The notes under the pieces were generated by a model. It worked only from the letters and a program-made list of their open reading frames with translations, was not told the DNA's origin and did not search any database. A DNA stretch of 64,000 nt from Bacterioplanoides sp965219715 (GTDB lineage Bacteria; Pseudomonadota; Gammaproteobacteria; Pseudomonadales; Oceanobacteraceae): assembly GCF_965219715.1 (NCBI RefSeq), contig NZ_OZ244785.1:1798001-1862000 (forward strand), written 5' to 3'. Made by a program: the position numbers and the translations under genes. Each line of letters starts with the position of its first letter. The stretch's first letter is position 1. Of the stretch, positions 29,947 to 39,050 are shown in pieces.

Positions 29947-30626
29947 CTCCAGAATTAATGACCCTTTTATTCACCGGTTTGGGCTTAGGGCTATTACATG
30001 CATTAGACGCTGATCATGTTATGGCGGTTTCAGCATTAAGTAACCGTAAACCGGATTTGCGCCGCACATTAAAATTCAGTGCCAACTGGGCGATTGGTCA
30101 TGGCAGTGTGCTACTTATTCTGGGTATGCTGTTATTTGGTCTGGGCGTTTCATTGCCCGAATCCATTCAGCATATTGCTGAATCCAGCGTTGGCGTTTTG
30201 CTGATTATTTTAGGACTGGTGTGCTTCTGGCAGTTCCACAAAGAAAAGCTGAGTGTCACAACACACAGTCATGGTGATATACGCCACACGCATATTCAAC
30301 TCGATGGCCATGAGCAAGTACCACAAAATCAGATTAAAGAAGCACATACTCCGGTCATGGTTGGCGTACTTCACGGTCTGGCAGGCAGTGCTCCCGCCCT
30401 GGCATTAATTCCCGCTATGATTCAGGCGGAAACCGGCACCGCATTGGCATATCTGCTGCTATTCTCTGCCGGTGTTTTAGTATCGATGGTTACCTTTGGT
30501 CTGCTGTTCGGACAAATGCAGAAGCAGTTACAACAGAAATCAATCCGCCTGTTTACGATGTGCCGTCAGATAATTGCTGGCGCGGCGATCGCCATTGGTG
30601 GCTTCTGGCTGTACCAGGCTATCTGA
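29943..30626 (+). CDS. Nickel/cobalt transporter family membrane protein
   Basis: A 227-residue integral membrane protein with about six helices. The first helix contains GLLHALDADHVMAVSAL, the HX4DH metal motif of Ni/Co permeases, and a second GVLHGLAGSAPALALIP repeats the theme. A cytoplasmic or periplasmic loop is His-rich (THSHGDIRHTH). It is shorter than typical NiCoT (about 330-350), so closer to compact NicO/UreH-like members. Position between cobB and cbiD makes cobalt for corrin synthesis the likely cargo; metal specificity is inferred. Confidence 0.8.
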   Translation: MTPELMTLLFTGLGLGLLHALDADHVMAVSALSNRKPDLRRTLKFSANWAIGHGSVLLILGMLLFGLGVSLPESIQHIAESSVGVLLIILGLVCFWQFHKEKLSVTTHSHGDIRHTHIQLDGHEQVPQNQIKEAHTPVMVGVLHGLAGSAPALALIPAMIQAETGTALAYLLLFSAGVLVSMVTFGLLFGQMQKQLQQKSIRLFTMCRQIIAGAAIAIGGFWLYQAI

Positions 30627-30637
30627 GACTTAATTCT

Positions 30638-31822
30638 GTGTGGCCTGAAAGTCAGGAAAATAGTCCGACAAAAAAACTGCGTACCGGCTACACCACTGGC
30701 TGCTGCGCAACGGCTTGTTGCGTCGCGGCGGCGGAATTTTTACTCGGGAATAAAAAGCCAAAAACGGTTTCTGTATTGCTTCCACAGAAACGTCGCAAGC
30801 AAACCACTGATTCTGCAACAGAAGCCGATAAATATGCAGACCTGGCAATTGTCGGCTATCAACCAATCGAAGACTCAAAGCCCGCTGTTCGCACCAGTAC
30901 GATTAAAGATGCCGGTGACGATCCTGATGTGACTCATGGTGCCGAAATCATCTCTGAACTGTATTTAACCAAACAGCCCGGCATTACCTTTCATGCCGCA
31001 GAAGGAGTTGGGACAGTAACCCGCGAAGGACTGCTATTAGCTGTGGGCGAGCCAGCAATTAATCCGGTTCCACGGCAAATGATTTCCCAACACCTGCGGC
31101 TCCAGGCAAAAAACTACAATTATGCGGGTGGTTTCCGGGTTGCTATTGGTGTCAAAAATGGCGAAGACATTGCTCAAAAAACCATGAACCCTCGCCTGGG
31201 AATTATCGGCGGATTATCAATTCTGGGAACAACCGGTATTGTCCGGCCTTTTTCCTGTGCTGCGTATATCGCCAGTATTCATCAGGGGGTTGACGTAGCA
31301 AGCCACAATAATCATTTTCATATTGGAGCCAGTACCGGCACCAGCAGTGAACGCTTGCTGGTTGAGCGTCATCAATTAGCGGATATGGCTTTAATTGAAA
31401 TGGGCGACTTTGCCGGAGCTCTGCTGAAGTATCTGCGCACCAATCGGAAGATTACGCGCCTGAGTTTGTCGGGCGGATTCGGTAAAATATCCAAATTAGC
31501 TCAGGGACATCTCGACCTGCACAGCCGTACCTCTGCAATTGATCTGACGTTTATCCGTGATACCGCCGCAGAAGCCGGAGCCAATAACACGCTGTGTGAA
31601 AAAATCCTCACTTCGAATACCAGCATTGAAGCACTGACCTTGTGTCAGCAGCAGAATATTCCCCTTGCTGATGCACTTTGTCGCAAGGCGCACACATTTG
31701 CCAGTCGCTATTTACCCGAACAAATGGAGCTGGAAGTTCTGGCGATTAATCGCCACGGAGACCTGGTTGGATCGAGTAACGCCTTTCCGACGTATCCAAT
31801 TCAAGGAAAGCCACTGTCATGA
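30638..31822 (+). CDS. cbiD: Cobalt-precorrin-5B C1-methyltransferase
   Basis: SAM-dependent C1 methylation of the corrin ring in the cobalt-early pathway. Signature KLRTGYTTGCCATACCVAAA (cysteine-rich version of the usual TGTCA) opens the protein, followed by STIKDAGDDPDVTHG, FHAAEGVGTVTREGL, GGLSILGTTGIVRP and LSGGFGKISKLAQGH. The GTG at 30638, 11 bases after the transporter stop, is preferred and gives 394 residues; a GTG at 30560 would extend into the transporter gene. Ends with ATGA overlap to cobK. Confidence 0.93.
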   Translation: MWPESQENSPTKKLRTGYTTGCCATACCVAAAEFLLGNKKPKTVSVLLPQKRRKQTTDSATEADKYADLAIVGYQPIEDSKPAVRTSTIKDAGDDPDVTHGAEIISELYLTKQPGITFHAAEGVGTVTREGLLLAVGEPAINPVPRQMISQHLRLQAKNYNYAGGFRVAIGVKNGEDIAQKTMNPRLGIIGGLSILGTTGIVRPFSCAAYIASIHQGVDVASHNNHFHIGASTGTSSERLLVERHQLADMALIEMGDFAGALLKYLRTNRKITRLSLSGGFGKISKLAQGHLDLHSRTSAIDLTFIRDTAAEAGANNTLCEKILTSNTSIEALTLCQQQNIPLADALCRKAHTFASRYLPEQMELEVLAINRHGDLVGSSNAFPTYPIQGKPLS

Positions 31823-32667
31823 ATATTCTGATTCTTGGTGGCACGGCTCTGGCCAAACAACTGGCGAAAGCATTAATCAATTTAAATAGCATCAACGTAA
31901 TATACAGCGTTGCCGGACGTGTCCGTCAGCCGGAGCTGTCATGTAAGGTGATCAGTGGAGGCTTCTCACAATACAATGAAAACTATCAATACAAAAAATT
32001 TCGCCAGGCGTTATCCGATACCAATAACTCATGTCACGATGGTTTATTACATTTCTGTGAGCAGCAAACAATAGACCTGATTATTGATGCGACTCATGCA
32101 TTTGCCACCAACATAAGCCAACAAGCTTGGCAAACATCTGTCACTGCGGATATACCATTCTGGCGCTTACAACACTCACCCTGGCTAACATCGGGCGCAT
32201 TACAACGCTGGCAATATGATTCGATTAACAATGTGCTTGATGCTGTGATGCAACACAAAATTAATGGACGGATATTCCTTGCTCTGGGACAGTTGGACAA
32301 CTCCACGGTCGATTCTTTGTCTCGTTTAAGCCAGCCGGAAAATAAACAAAGCAGTATCTCGTACCTGCTGCGCTCGATTCATTCCCCCGCTCAACTACCG
32401 AAAAAATGTGATTGGATTTCTGACATCGGCCCGTTTGATAGCTCTGCCGAAATAGCGCTATTCAGACGACACAAGGTTCAGGCGGTAATTTGTAGAAACA
32501 GCGGTGCGCCCTCATCCGAAGCAAAGCTGATTGCTGCCAAAGAACTGAATATTCCGGTATTTATGCTGGCCAGACCGACCTTGGCTGAAGCTCAGCGAAC
32601 CTTCTGTGAACTGCCAGACTGCATTCAGGCCGTACAACACTTTCAGGACTTAAAGAATGCCATTTGA
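31819..32667 (+). CDS. cobK: Precorrin-6A reductase (CobK/CbiJ)
   Basis: Reduces precorrin-6A (or its cobalt form) with NADPH. The 282-residue protein starts MNILILGGTALAKQLAKALI, the family nucleotide-binding start, and has SVAGRVR, LIIDATHAFA, PFWRLQHSPW and the ICRNSGAPSSEAKLIAAKE tail that bind substrate and cofactor. In the neighbourhood of cbiD and cbiG it would act on the cobalt intermediate, so CbiJ is an equally good name. It overlaps both neighbours (ATGA with cbiD, 11 bases with cobH). Confidence 0.92.
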   Translation: MNILILGGTALAKQLAKALINLNSINVIYSVAGRVRQPELSCKVISGGFSQYNENYQYKKFRQALSDTNNSCHDGLLHFCEQQTIDLIIDATHAFATNISQQAWQTSVTADIPFWRLQHSPWLTSGALQRWQYDSINNVLDAVMQHKINGRIFLALGQLDNSTVDSLSRLSQPENKQSSISYLLRSIHSPAQLPKKCDWISDIGPFDSSAEIALFRRHKVQAVICRNSGAPSSEAKLIAAKELNIPVFMLARPTLAEAQRTFCELPDCIQAVQHFQDLKNAI

Positions 32668-33325
32668 CTATATTATTGATCCGAAAAAGATTGAGGAAAA
32701 CAGCTTTCGTACGATTCGAGAGCAAACCGATCTATCCGCATTTGATGATCAACAGCAACAAGTCGTGATGCGTATTGTTCATAGCATTGGTATGCCTGAA
32801 GTCGCCGATAAAGTCCGGTTCAGTACCGCAGCGTGTGAGCAGGGACTGGCCGCATTAAAAAATAATGCACCTATCTTGTGTGATGTTGAAATGGTTAAGC
32901 AGGGAATCACCAAGCGAATGATTCAACAGCCTCCACTGTGTTTTCTTAACGATTCGAGAACCGTGGCACTGGCTGCCGAGACTGGTGAAACACGTTCCAT
33001 GGCTGCGGTTAAGTTCTGGCGAGAAACACTCCCCGGAAGTGTCATTGTTATTGGTAATGCTCCAACTGCATTATTTCGTTTACTGGAAAACCTGGAGCAG
33101 CTTCGTGACACCAATAAAGCCGAATACCAACGGTTAAAACCGGCTCTGATTATTGGTATGCCGGTAGGTTTTATTGGCGCAGCAGAATCCAAACAAGCAC
33201 TGTGGGATGTACATAAAGAGCTGGACATTGAATGTATTACCTTGCTTGGAAACCAGGGAGGAAGTGCCGTATCCAGCGCTGCCTGTAATGCCTTATTACG
33301 GATAAACCGCGGAGAAATTTACTGA
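32657..33325 (+). CDS. cobH: Precorrin-8X methylmutase (CobH/CbiC)
   Basis: Moves the C11 methyl to C12, giving hydrogenobyrinate or cobyrinate. The 222-residue protein has FRTIREQTDLSAF, RIVHSIGMPEVADKVRF, ILCDVEMVKQGI, and NAPTALFRLLENL, GMPVGFIGAAESK. A glutamine and histidine rich early region is otherwise ordinary. Length fits the family. Its last base is the first base of cobL's ATG (TGATG). Confidence 0.94.
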   Translation: MPFDYIIDPKKIEENSFRTIREQTDLSAFDDQQQQVVMRIVHSIGMPEVADKVRFSTAACEQGLAALKNNAPILCDVEMVKQGITKRMIQQPPLCFLNDSRTVALAAETGETRSMAAVKFWRETLPGSVIVIGNAPTALFRLLENLEQLRDTNKAEYQRLKPALIIGMPVGFIGAAESKQALWDVHKELDIECITLLGNQGGSAVSSAACNALLRINRGEIY

Positions 33326-34623
33326 TGCTGCATATTATTGGTCTCGGAATAGATCAGCCAGTGCAGCTCAGTGAACAGGCGTTGATAAATCTGCGTCAGG
33401 CTGACTGTGTTATTGGCTCGCAAAGGCAGCTGGCAAGTGTTGCAGCATTACACCAACAACCCAATAAAGCGCTACCCAAATTATCCGAGTTGAAGCAGCT
33501 GATTGATACCTTTGATATCAAAAACAACAACCTTGTCATACTGGCTTCCGGTGATCCGCTGTTGTTTGGTATTGGCCGCTGGTTAACGAAAAATTTTGAT
33601 TCTTCATTACTGAATTTTTATCCGGCCCCTTCAAGTTTGCAGGCAGCCTGCCATCGCCTGAAACTTTCATTTCAGGATTGTGAGTTTTTATCGCTGCATG
33701 GTCGCCCGTCAGAAAATATTCGTTCAGCCCTGAAGGATCAGCAAACGCTTCTGATTCTTACTGACCAACACAGCAACCCACAACGCCTGGCCCAAGAATG
33801 TGTAGCAGCGGGTTATCATCAGGCAGAAATCAGTGTCCTCAGTGACCTGGGTTATCCACACGAGCAGATACAGCATTTTATCGCCACTGACCTCAGCGAG
33901 CTTGATCAGGTATTTCCGGAATTACATGTCAGCGTTATAAAAACGCACGGGGTGTCTCGTTGCTTTCCACAGTTTCCAGGTATTCCGGATGAAGAATTTA
34001 TTACGGGAAAAGCCCCAGGCAAAGGTTTGATTACCAAGCGCGAAGTCCGCCTCGCCGCATTAAGCTTATTACAACCAGCTAATGGCGATGTCGGTTGGGA
34101 TATCGGCGCTGGCTGTGGAGCACTTGCTGTTGAGTGGGCTTATTGGAACCAACAGCAAACTGTTTATGCAATTGAACACCACACTCAACGATTTCAGTGC
34201 CTGCAACAAAACCAGAAACGTTTTGGTGTTAGTCATAACCTTAAGCCACTTCACCAGCGTGCCCCTCAGATTCTGGCCGATTTACCTGCAGCCAATAAAA
34301 TTTTTATTGGTGGCAGCGATGGTGAGCTCGAACAACTACTTCAGCAATGCTGGCAACAACTGCCCCTGCTATCGGATCAGCGCAGTATTTTAGTCGCCAG
34401 TGCTGTCACCGAAGACAGCAAGTTTATATTGATGCGTTTTTATCAATCACTTCAGCGAAGTTCTGCCTCGCCAGCCGGCAATAAACATTATCAGGCTCGC
34501 TGCGAAACCCTGCAGCTTAGTGTCAGCAAAGGTGAACAGCTGGCCGGACAAATGCTTTACCGGCCAAACCTGCCGGTTACTTTATTCAGTTTTGAGAAAA
34601 TACCTTGTGGAGAGTCTGCATGA
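33325..34623 (+). CDS. cobL: Precorrin-6Y C5,15-methyltransferase, CbiE-CbiT fusion
   Basis: Methylates C5 and C15 and decarboxylates the C12 acetate. A 432-residue fusion: N-terminal CbiE tetrapyrrole-methylase half (LHIIGLGIDQP, LASGDPLLFGIGRWL, FYPAPSSLQAACHRL, residues 1-210) joined to a CbiT Rossmann-type methyltransferase (GLITKREVRLAALSLLQ, GWDIGAGCGALAVEWAYWN, residues about 230-432). Fused forms are CobL in the cobalt-late convention, but occur in both routes. Overlaps cobI by ATGA. Confidence 0.94.
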   Translation: MLHIIGLGIDQPVQLSEQALINLRQADCVIGSQRQLASVAALHQQPNKALPKLSELKQLIDTFDIKNNNLVILASGDPLLFGIGRWLTKNFDSSLLNFYPAPSSLQAACHRLKLSFQDCEFLSLHGRPSENIRSALKDQQTLLILTDQHSNPQRLAQECVAAGYHQAEISVLSDLGYPHEQIQHFIATDLSELDQVFPELHVSVIKTHGVSRCFPQFPGIPDEEFITGKAPGKGLITKREVRLAALSLLQPANGDVGWDIGAGCGALAVEWAYWNQQQTVYAIEHHTQRFQCLQQNQKRFGVSHNLKPLHQRAPQILADLPAANKIFIGGSDGELEQLLQQCWQQLPLLSDQRSILVASAVTEDSKFILMRFYQSLQRSSASPAGNKHYQARCETLQLSVSKGEQLAGQMLYRPNLPVTLFSFEKIPCGESA

Positions 34624-35330
34624 GCGCTCAGTTTATTGGTGTTGGTGTTGGCCCTGGAGATCCGGAGCTACTCACCCTGAAAGCAATGCGGATTATTCAG
34701 CAGTCTGATGTCGTTGCTTACTTAAGTAACCATAATGGTGAATCCCAGGCGCTGGAAATTGCTCACTTAGCACTCGAAAATTGCAATGCGGCTCATCTCC
34801 CGATTGCGATGCCAATGAAGAATGATCGCACAGAAGCAAACGCGGTTTATGATCAGGCAGCACAATCTATCCTCGGATTTATTCAGCAGGGTAAATCCGT
34901 CGCTTTCTTATGCGAAGGGGATCCTCTTTTTTATGGCTCATTCAGCTATCTGCTTGAACGGTTAAGTGAAGAAAATATCAGCACACAGGTTATTCCTGGT
35001 ATCACGTCTTTTTCCGCAGCATCGGCCGAATTACAAACTCCGCTGTCAATGCTGACAGAATCCGTTGCCATCCTTAATGGTCGTCATTCACAGTCCCGAC
35101 TAATACAGGCACTGGAACAACACAACAGTCTGGTGATCATGAAAGCCGGCCCTTATCGCCCTAAAATTATTCAGGCATTAAGTCAGAGTAAGCGTCTGCA
35201 GGATGCCCGTTATCTGGAGTATGTGGGGCGTGAGCAGCAGAAAGTTGTTGATGATGTTTCAATGCTCGCAGATTCAAAAGGGCCGTATTTTTCCCTGTTT
35301 ATTGTAACTGCCAGTCAGCGGCCGGATTAA
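34620..35330 (+). CDS. cobI: Precorrin-2 C20-methyltransferase (CobI/CbiL)
   Basis: Methylates precorrin-2 (or Co-sirohydrochlorin) at C20. The 236-residue tetrapyrrole methylase starts MSAQFIGVGVGPGDPELLTL, with FLCEGDPLFYGSFSYLLERL, VIPGITSFSAASAELQTPL and EYVGREQQKVV. The start is fixed by the ATGA overlap with cobL. Followed at four bases by cbiG. Confidence 0.93.
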   Translation: MSAQFIGVGVGPGDPELLTLKAMRIIQQSDVVAYLSNHNGESQALEIAHLALENCNAAHLPIAMPMKNDRTEANAVYDQAAQSILGFIQQGKSVAFLCEGDPLFYGSFSYLLERLSEENISTQVIPGITSFSAASAELQTPLSMLTESVAILNGRHSQSRLIQALEQHNSLVIMKAGPYRPKIIQALSQSKRLQDARYLEYVGREQQKVVDDVSMLADSKGPYFSLFIVTASQRPD

Positions 35331-35334
35331 TCGT

Positions 35335-36138
35335 ATGACAACCGTAAAAATAATTGCGCTGACTGAAGCCGGAAATACTTTGGCCCGGCGACTACAAACA
35401 ATCGTCATCGGTCTGGGCGCAGAATGTCAGATTCTATTTAAACCCAAGCCTTTTGCTGAAACCATTCAGCAGGCTTATCAACAAGGTGAACGATTAATCG
35501 CTGTTTGTGCGACTGGCATCATTATTCGCACCCTGGCCCCGGTATTAACCGATAAATATCACGACCCGGCAGTTCTTGCGGTGGATGAAGCGGGACAATT
35601 TGTCATCCCATTGCTTTCCGGTCATGAGGGCGGTGCTAACGACTGGGGCCATAAGGTAGCCATGGAGCTTGGTGCAACCTTGGTTTCAACAACGGCCAAT
35701 AACTACATTTCCCCCAGATATACCCTTGGTTTTGGTTGCGAGCGTCACTGCCCGGCTGAATACCTGGAAAGTCTGATTCATGACTGCCTGCAACGGGCAG
35801 GTATCACAATGGATCAAATCCACAGTTTTAACAGTATCGACTTAAAAGCCGACGAAAGTGCCATGATTGCAATTGCGGAGAAATACCAACGGCCTTTTTT
35901 AACCTGGACAGCGGCTGAACTGAACACCGTATCAGAACGACTGAAAAATCCTTCTCAATATGTATTCGATACCGTGGGTGTTGCTGGCGTTGCTGAATCC
36001 AGCGCGTTATTAGCCGGCGACCAGTTAATGACATCCCCAGCCGAATTACTGGTGGAAAAACAGAAAAATGCAAAAGCAACCTGTGCGATAGCCCGGGTCT
36101 ATCCAAACAAACAATCTGAGATAACAAGCAGTTTATGA
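35335..36138 (+). CDS. cbiG: Cobalt-precorrin 5A hydrolase (CbiG), short form
   Basis: Opens the delta-lactone and expels acetaldehyde, a step peculiar to the cobalt-early route. The 267-residue product has the N-terminal domain with AVCATGIIIRTLAPVL, DPAVLAVDEAGQFVIPLLSGHEGGAN (split across residues 70-100) and VSTTANN, then joins directly to a C-terminal CobE-like domain (LGFGCERHCPAEYLESLI, SIDLKADESAMIAIA). The middle linker domain found in about 330-350-residue CbiG proteins is absent or minimal. ATGA overlap to cobJ. Confidence 0.88.
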   Translation: MTTVKIIALTEAGNTLARRLQTIVIGLGAECQILFKPKPFAETIQQAYQQGERLIAVCATGIIIRTLAPVLTDKYHDPAVLAVDEAGQFVIPLLSGHEGGANDWGHKVAMELGATLVSTTANNYISPRYTLGFGCERHCPAEYLESLIHDCLQRAGITMDQIHSFNSIDLKADESAMIAIAEKYQRPFLTWTAAELNTVSERLKNPSQYVFDTVGVAGVAESSALLAGDQLMTSPAELLVEKQKNAKATCAIARVYPNKQSEITSSL

Positions 36139-36926
36139 GCGGAAAATTATTTTTAATCAGCACCGGTCCGGGTGATCGAGACCTTGTTGCTCCCAAAGCC
36201 AGCCAGGCATTGTCACAATGCAGCGATCTGGTTGCTTATGGTTTATACCTGGATTTGCTGGGAGATGTATGTAACGGCAAGCAACACCATGACCTGCCGC
36301 TGGGAAAAGAAATTGGTCGTGCCCGGCTGGCACTTGATCTGGCTGCTCAAGGCAAAAATACCGCGCTGATTTCCAGTGGCGATATTGGTATTTATGCCAT
36401 GGCGACTTTGGTGTTTGAACTCCTTGATCTGCAATTACAGGGGAAAGAAACCGAATCATCGTTATCAGCTCAATGGCTGGATGTCGATATTGAGGTGGTT
36501 CCTGGTATATCCGCCATGCAGGCCGGAGCGAGCCGGGTCGGAGCAATGTTAGGCCATGATTTCTGCACCATTTCACTGTCTGATTTATTAACGCCATGGC
36601 AGACCATTGAAAAACGCCTGCACGCATGTGGCAGCGGTGATTTTGTCGTGTCCTTTTATAACCCGAGATCTAAAAAGCGCGACTGGCAGATCAACAGCGC
36701 GCGCGACATTTTGCTGCAGTATCGCCCAGGTAATACACCGGTGTTATTAGGACGGCAGCTAACCCGGGAAGACGAGAGTATTACTATTACGACGCTGGAA
36801 AATCTCGACGCAAATGACGTTGATATGTTCACACTGGTCAGTGTTGGTAACAGCGAATCACGTCATATTATTAATGGTGACAAACACTGGATTTATACAC
36901 CGCGGGGTTACAGTAAAAAGCTATGA
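36135..36926 (+). CDS. cobJ: Precorrin-3B C17-methyltransferase (CobJ/CbiH)
   Basis: Ring contraction with C17 methylation. A 263-residue methylase with LFLISTGPGDRDLVAPKA, ALISSGDIGIYAMATLVFE, VVPGISAMQAGASRVGAMLG, FCTISLSDLLTPW and FVVSFYNPRSKKRDWQI, characteristic of CbiH/CobJ. No fused iron-sulfur reductase domain is present, in line with the cobalt-early version. Overlaps cobM by four bases. Confidence 0.93.
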   Translation: MSGKLFLISTGPGDRDLVAPKASQALSQCSDLVAYGLYLDLLGDVCNGKQHHDLPLGKEIGRARLALDLAAQGKNTALISSGDIGIYAMATLVFELLDLQLQGKETESSLSAQWLDVDIEVVPGISAMQAGASRVGAMLGHDFCTISLSDLLTPWQTIEKRLHACGSGDFVVSFYNPRSKKRDWQINSARDILLQYRPGNTPVLLGRQLTREDESITITTLENLDANDVDMFTLVSVGNSESRHIINGDKHWIYTPRGYSKKL

Positions 36927-37732
36927 CGGTTTATTTTATTGGCGCAGGCCCGGGGGATCCGGAATTAATCACCATCAAAGCTCAGAAGCGCATTAATGCG
37001 TGTCCGGTAATTTTATACGCGGGCTCTCTCGTTCCACGTGCCATTCTCGCTGACGTTGAAGACAGTGCCGAGCGTATTATTGATACCGCTTCGTTAAGCC
37101 TTGATGAAATTATCGAACATATTCAACAAGCGGAAAGTAAAGGCCAGGATGTTGCCCGGGTCCACAGTGGCGATCCGTCGGTTTACGGTGCCATTGGCGA
37201 ACAAATCCGACGTTTAAATCAGCTCAATATTAATTTCGAAATTATCCCGGGGGTTACCGCCACCTCAGCGTCCGCCGCCTGGTTAGGAAAGGAGTTAACG
37301 CTCTCCGGTGTATCGCAAACCATTATTATGACGCGCTATGAAGGCAAAACGCCGTTTCCGGAACGAGAGCGTCTGCCAGCTCTAGCTGCCAGTGGTGCAA
37401 CGCTGGCTATCCATCTGGGTGTTACCCGCATCCATAAGATCGTCGAAGAATTAATTCCACACTACGGTGAAGACTGCCCGGTTGCTGTGTGTTACCGCAC
37501 CTCCTGGGAAGATCAGGATAAAGTCACCGGTACCCTGAAGGATATTGTCGACAAGGTTCGGAAAAAGAAGTTTACCCGTACATCGCTAATTCTGGTTGGC
37601 CACGTGCTTGGAAGTGATGACTTTGCCGATTCTTACCTGTACGACGAAAATCAGGCGCATGTTTATCGCCCTAAAAACAAACCGAAAGTATCCCGGGATG
37701 TGAACTTCAGCAGCGCACACCCAAAGAACTAA
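36923..37732 (+). CDS. cobM: Precorrin-4 C11-methyltransferase (CobM/CbiF)
   Basis: C11 methylation of (cobalt-)precorrin-4. The 269-residue protein starts MTVYFIGAGPGDPELITIKA, with VILYAGSLVPRAILA, ARVHSGDPSVYGAIGEQI, IIPGVTATSASAAWLGKEL and CYRTSWEDQDKVTGTL, diagnostic for CobM/CbiF. A 51-base gap then leads to cbiX. Confidence 0.95.
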   Translation: MTVYFIGAGPGDPELITIKAQKRINACPVILYAGSLVPRAILADVEDSAERIIDTASLSLDEIIEHIQQAESKGQDVARVHSGDPSVYGAIGEQIRRLNQLNINFEIIPGVTATSASAAWLGKELTLSGVSQTIIMTRYEGKTPFPERERLPALAASGATLAIHLGVTRIHKIVEELIPHYGEDCPVAVCYRTSWEDQDKVTGTLKDIVDKVRKKKFTRTSLILVGHVLGSDDFADSYLYDENQAHVYRPKNKPKVSRDVNFSSAHPKN

Positions 37733-37783
37733 AAAATAACAATTCGCGAAAATAAAAGACGAATAAATAACTGAGATTATCTC

Positions 37784-38968
37784 ATGAAAGATTACGACCA
37801 ATTATTAAGCCAATTACCCGAAAACAGTGGTGTGCTCATCTGCGGCCACGGCAGTCGAGCTAAAATAGCGGAAGAAGAATTCAGCCTGCTGGCAAAAGGT
37901 TTACGCCAGCGTTTCCCACAGTTGAAAATCGAATACGGTTTTCTTGAATATTCCGCTCCCAATATTCATATGGCGCTCGACCGCCTGCGTGAACAAGGTG
38001 TTGAAAATATACTGGCTGTGCCAGGGATGCTGTTTGCAGCCACTCATGCCAAAAATGATATTCCTTCGGTGCTGACAACCTACCAACAGAAATACCCAAC
38101 CCTGAATATCGAATACGGCCGTGAGCTGGGATTACACAATGAGATGTTGTTAGCCTTTCAGCAACGTATTCTTGAGTCGCTCGGTTACGATCAAATTCCG
38201 GAAACCGGCAGTTTGTACGACACCATGCTGGTTGTTGTGGGTCGTGGAACATCGGTTACCGAAGCTAATGCGGAAGCAGCTAAATTAACCCGTATGGTCA
38301 GCGAAAACCTTGGCTTTGGCTGGTCAGAAACGGTTTATTCCGGAGTCACCTACCCAAGTGTTGGTCGTGGTCTCGAAATGGCGTGTAAGCTTGGCTTCAA
38401 AAAAGTGGTGGTGGCACCTTACTTTTTGTTCGGCGGGCGTTTAATTGACCGAATTTATGCTTATGTCGACAGCGTTGCTGAACAGCAAACGGATGTGCAG
38501 TTTATTAAAGCCGACTATCTCAGAGATCAGTCGCATGTACTAAATACCTTTATTACCCGTATCAGTGAGATTCAACATCAGGCACAAAGTCACAATGACC
38601 AGCTGACCCTGATGGAAGACTTTAAACGTCGCCTGGCAGCGGGTGAAGTGGATATTCATCATCATCATGCAGAATTCCAGCCGGATCATTCACACGATCA
38701 CCCACATGGCCATTCCCACGATCACTCACATGGCCATTCCCACGATCACTCACATGGCCATTCCCACGATCACTCGCATGACCATTCACACGATCATGGC
38801 CACCACCATGCGCCCTACAAACATATTGCTCATCCACATGGACCGCGCACCATGATTAATGACAATATTTGCTGCTGTTTTATGCGTCAGTTTCCACAGC
38901 ATGTTATTGACGAGGAGAAGGCGATTAAAGAGGAACAAGACAGAATTCCAACCTGTAAACGCCGTTAG
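37784..38968 (+). CDS. cbiX: Sirohydrochlorin cobaltochelatase CbiX, long His-rich form
   Basis: Inserts cobalt into sirohydrochlorin, the entry step of the cobalt-early route. The 394-residue protein has two chelatase halves: residues 10-130 with VLICGHGSRAKIAEEEFSLL, and 145-260 with MLVVVGRGTSVTEANAEAAK and VVVAPYFLFGGRLIDRI. Residues about 290-350 form a His-rich stretch of HGHSHDHS repeats that likely buffers cobalt. The C-terminus has a triple Cys near residue 365, possibly the metal-cluster site known from long CbiX. The second half lacks the His of GHGSR (Gly-Arg-Gly). Confidence 0.93.
   Translation: MKDYDQLLSQLPENSGVLICGHGSRAKIAEEEFSLLAKGLRQRFPQLKIEYGFLEYSAPNIHMALDRLREQGVENILAVPGMLFAATHAKNDIPSVLTTYQQKYPTLNIEYGRELGLHNEMLLAFQQRILESLGYDQIPETGSLYDTMLVVVGRGTSVTEANAEAAKLTRMVSENLGFGWSETVYSGVTYPSVGRGLEMACKLGFKKVVVAPYFLFGGRLIDRIYAYVDSVAEQQTDVQFIKADYLRDQSHVLNTFITRISEIQHQAQSHNDQLTLMEDFKRRLAAGEVDIHHHHAEFQPDHSHDHPHGHSHDHSHGHSHDHSHGHSHDHSHDHSHDHGHHHAPYKHIAHPHGPRTMINDNICCCFMRQFPQHVIDEEKAIKEEQDRIPTCKRR
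38705..38800 (+). repeat. 24-bp tandem repeat encoding HGHSHDHS
   Basis: Three successive 24-bp units start at 38705, 38729 and 38753 and differ by one base at most, followed by a diverged fourth. The unit is a multiple of three, so copy number can change without breaking cbiX. It encodes the octapeptide HGHSHDHS. Confidence 0.9.
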
Positions 38969-39003
38969 ATACCTGCGATAGCTGTGTCGAAAATCATAAA
39001 AAA

Positions 39004-39030
39004 AGAGCGACCTGTTGGTCGCTCTTTTTT
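39004..39030. terminator. Bidirectional terminator between cbiX and the chemoreceptor
   Basis: AGAGCGACC-TGTT-GGTCGCT with A-tract before and TTTTTT after. It ends the cob operon on the plus strand and, through the A-tract, the chemoreceptor gene on the minus strand. Confidence 0.9.
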
Positions 39031-39050
39031 CGCCCAAACACAGTAACAGA

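Noticed and set aside
38640..38960. Short repeats in cbiX considered as CRISPR
   Set aside because: Units are contiguous, in frame, lack spacers and encode a His-rich peptide; no cas genes nearby.
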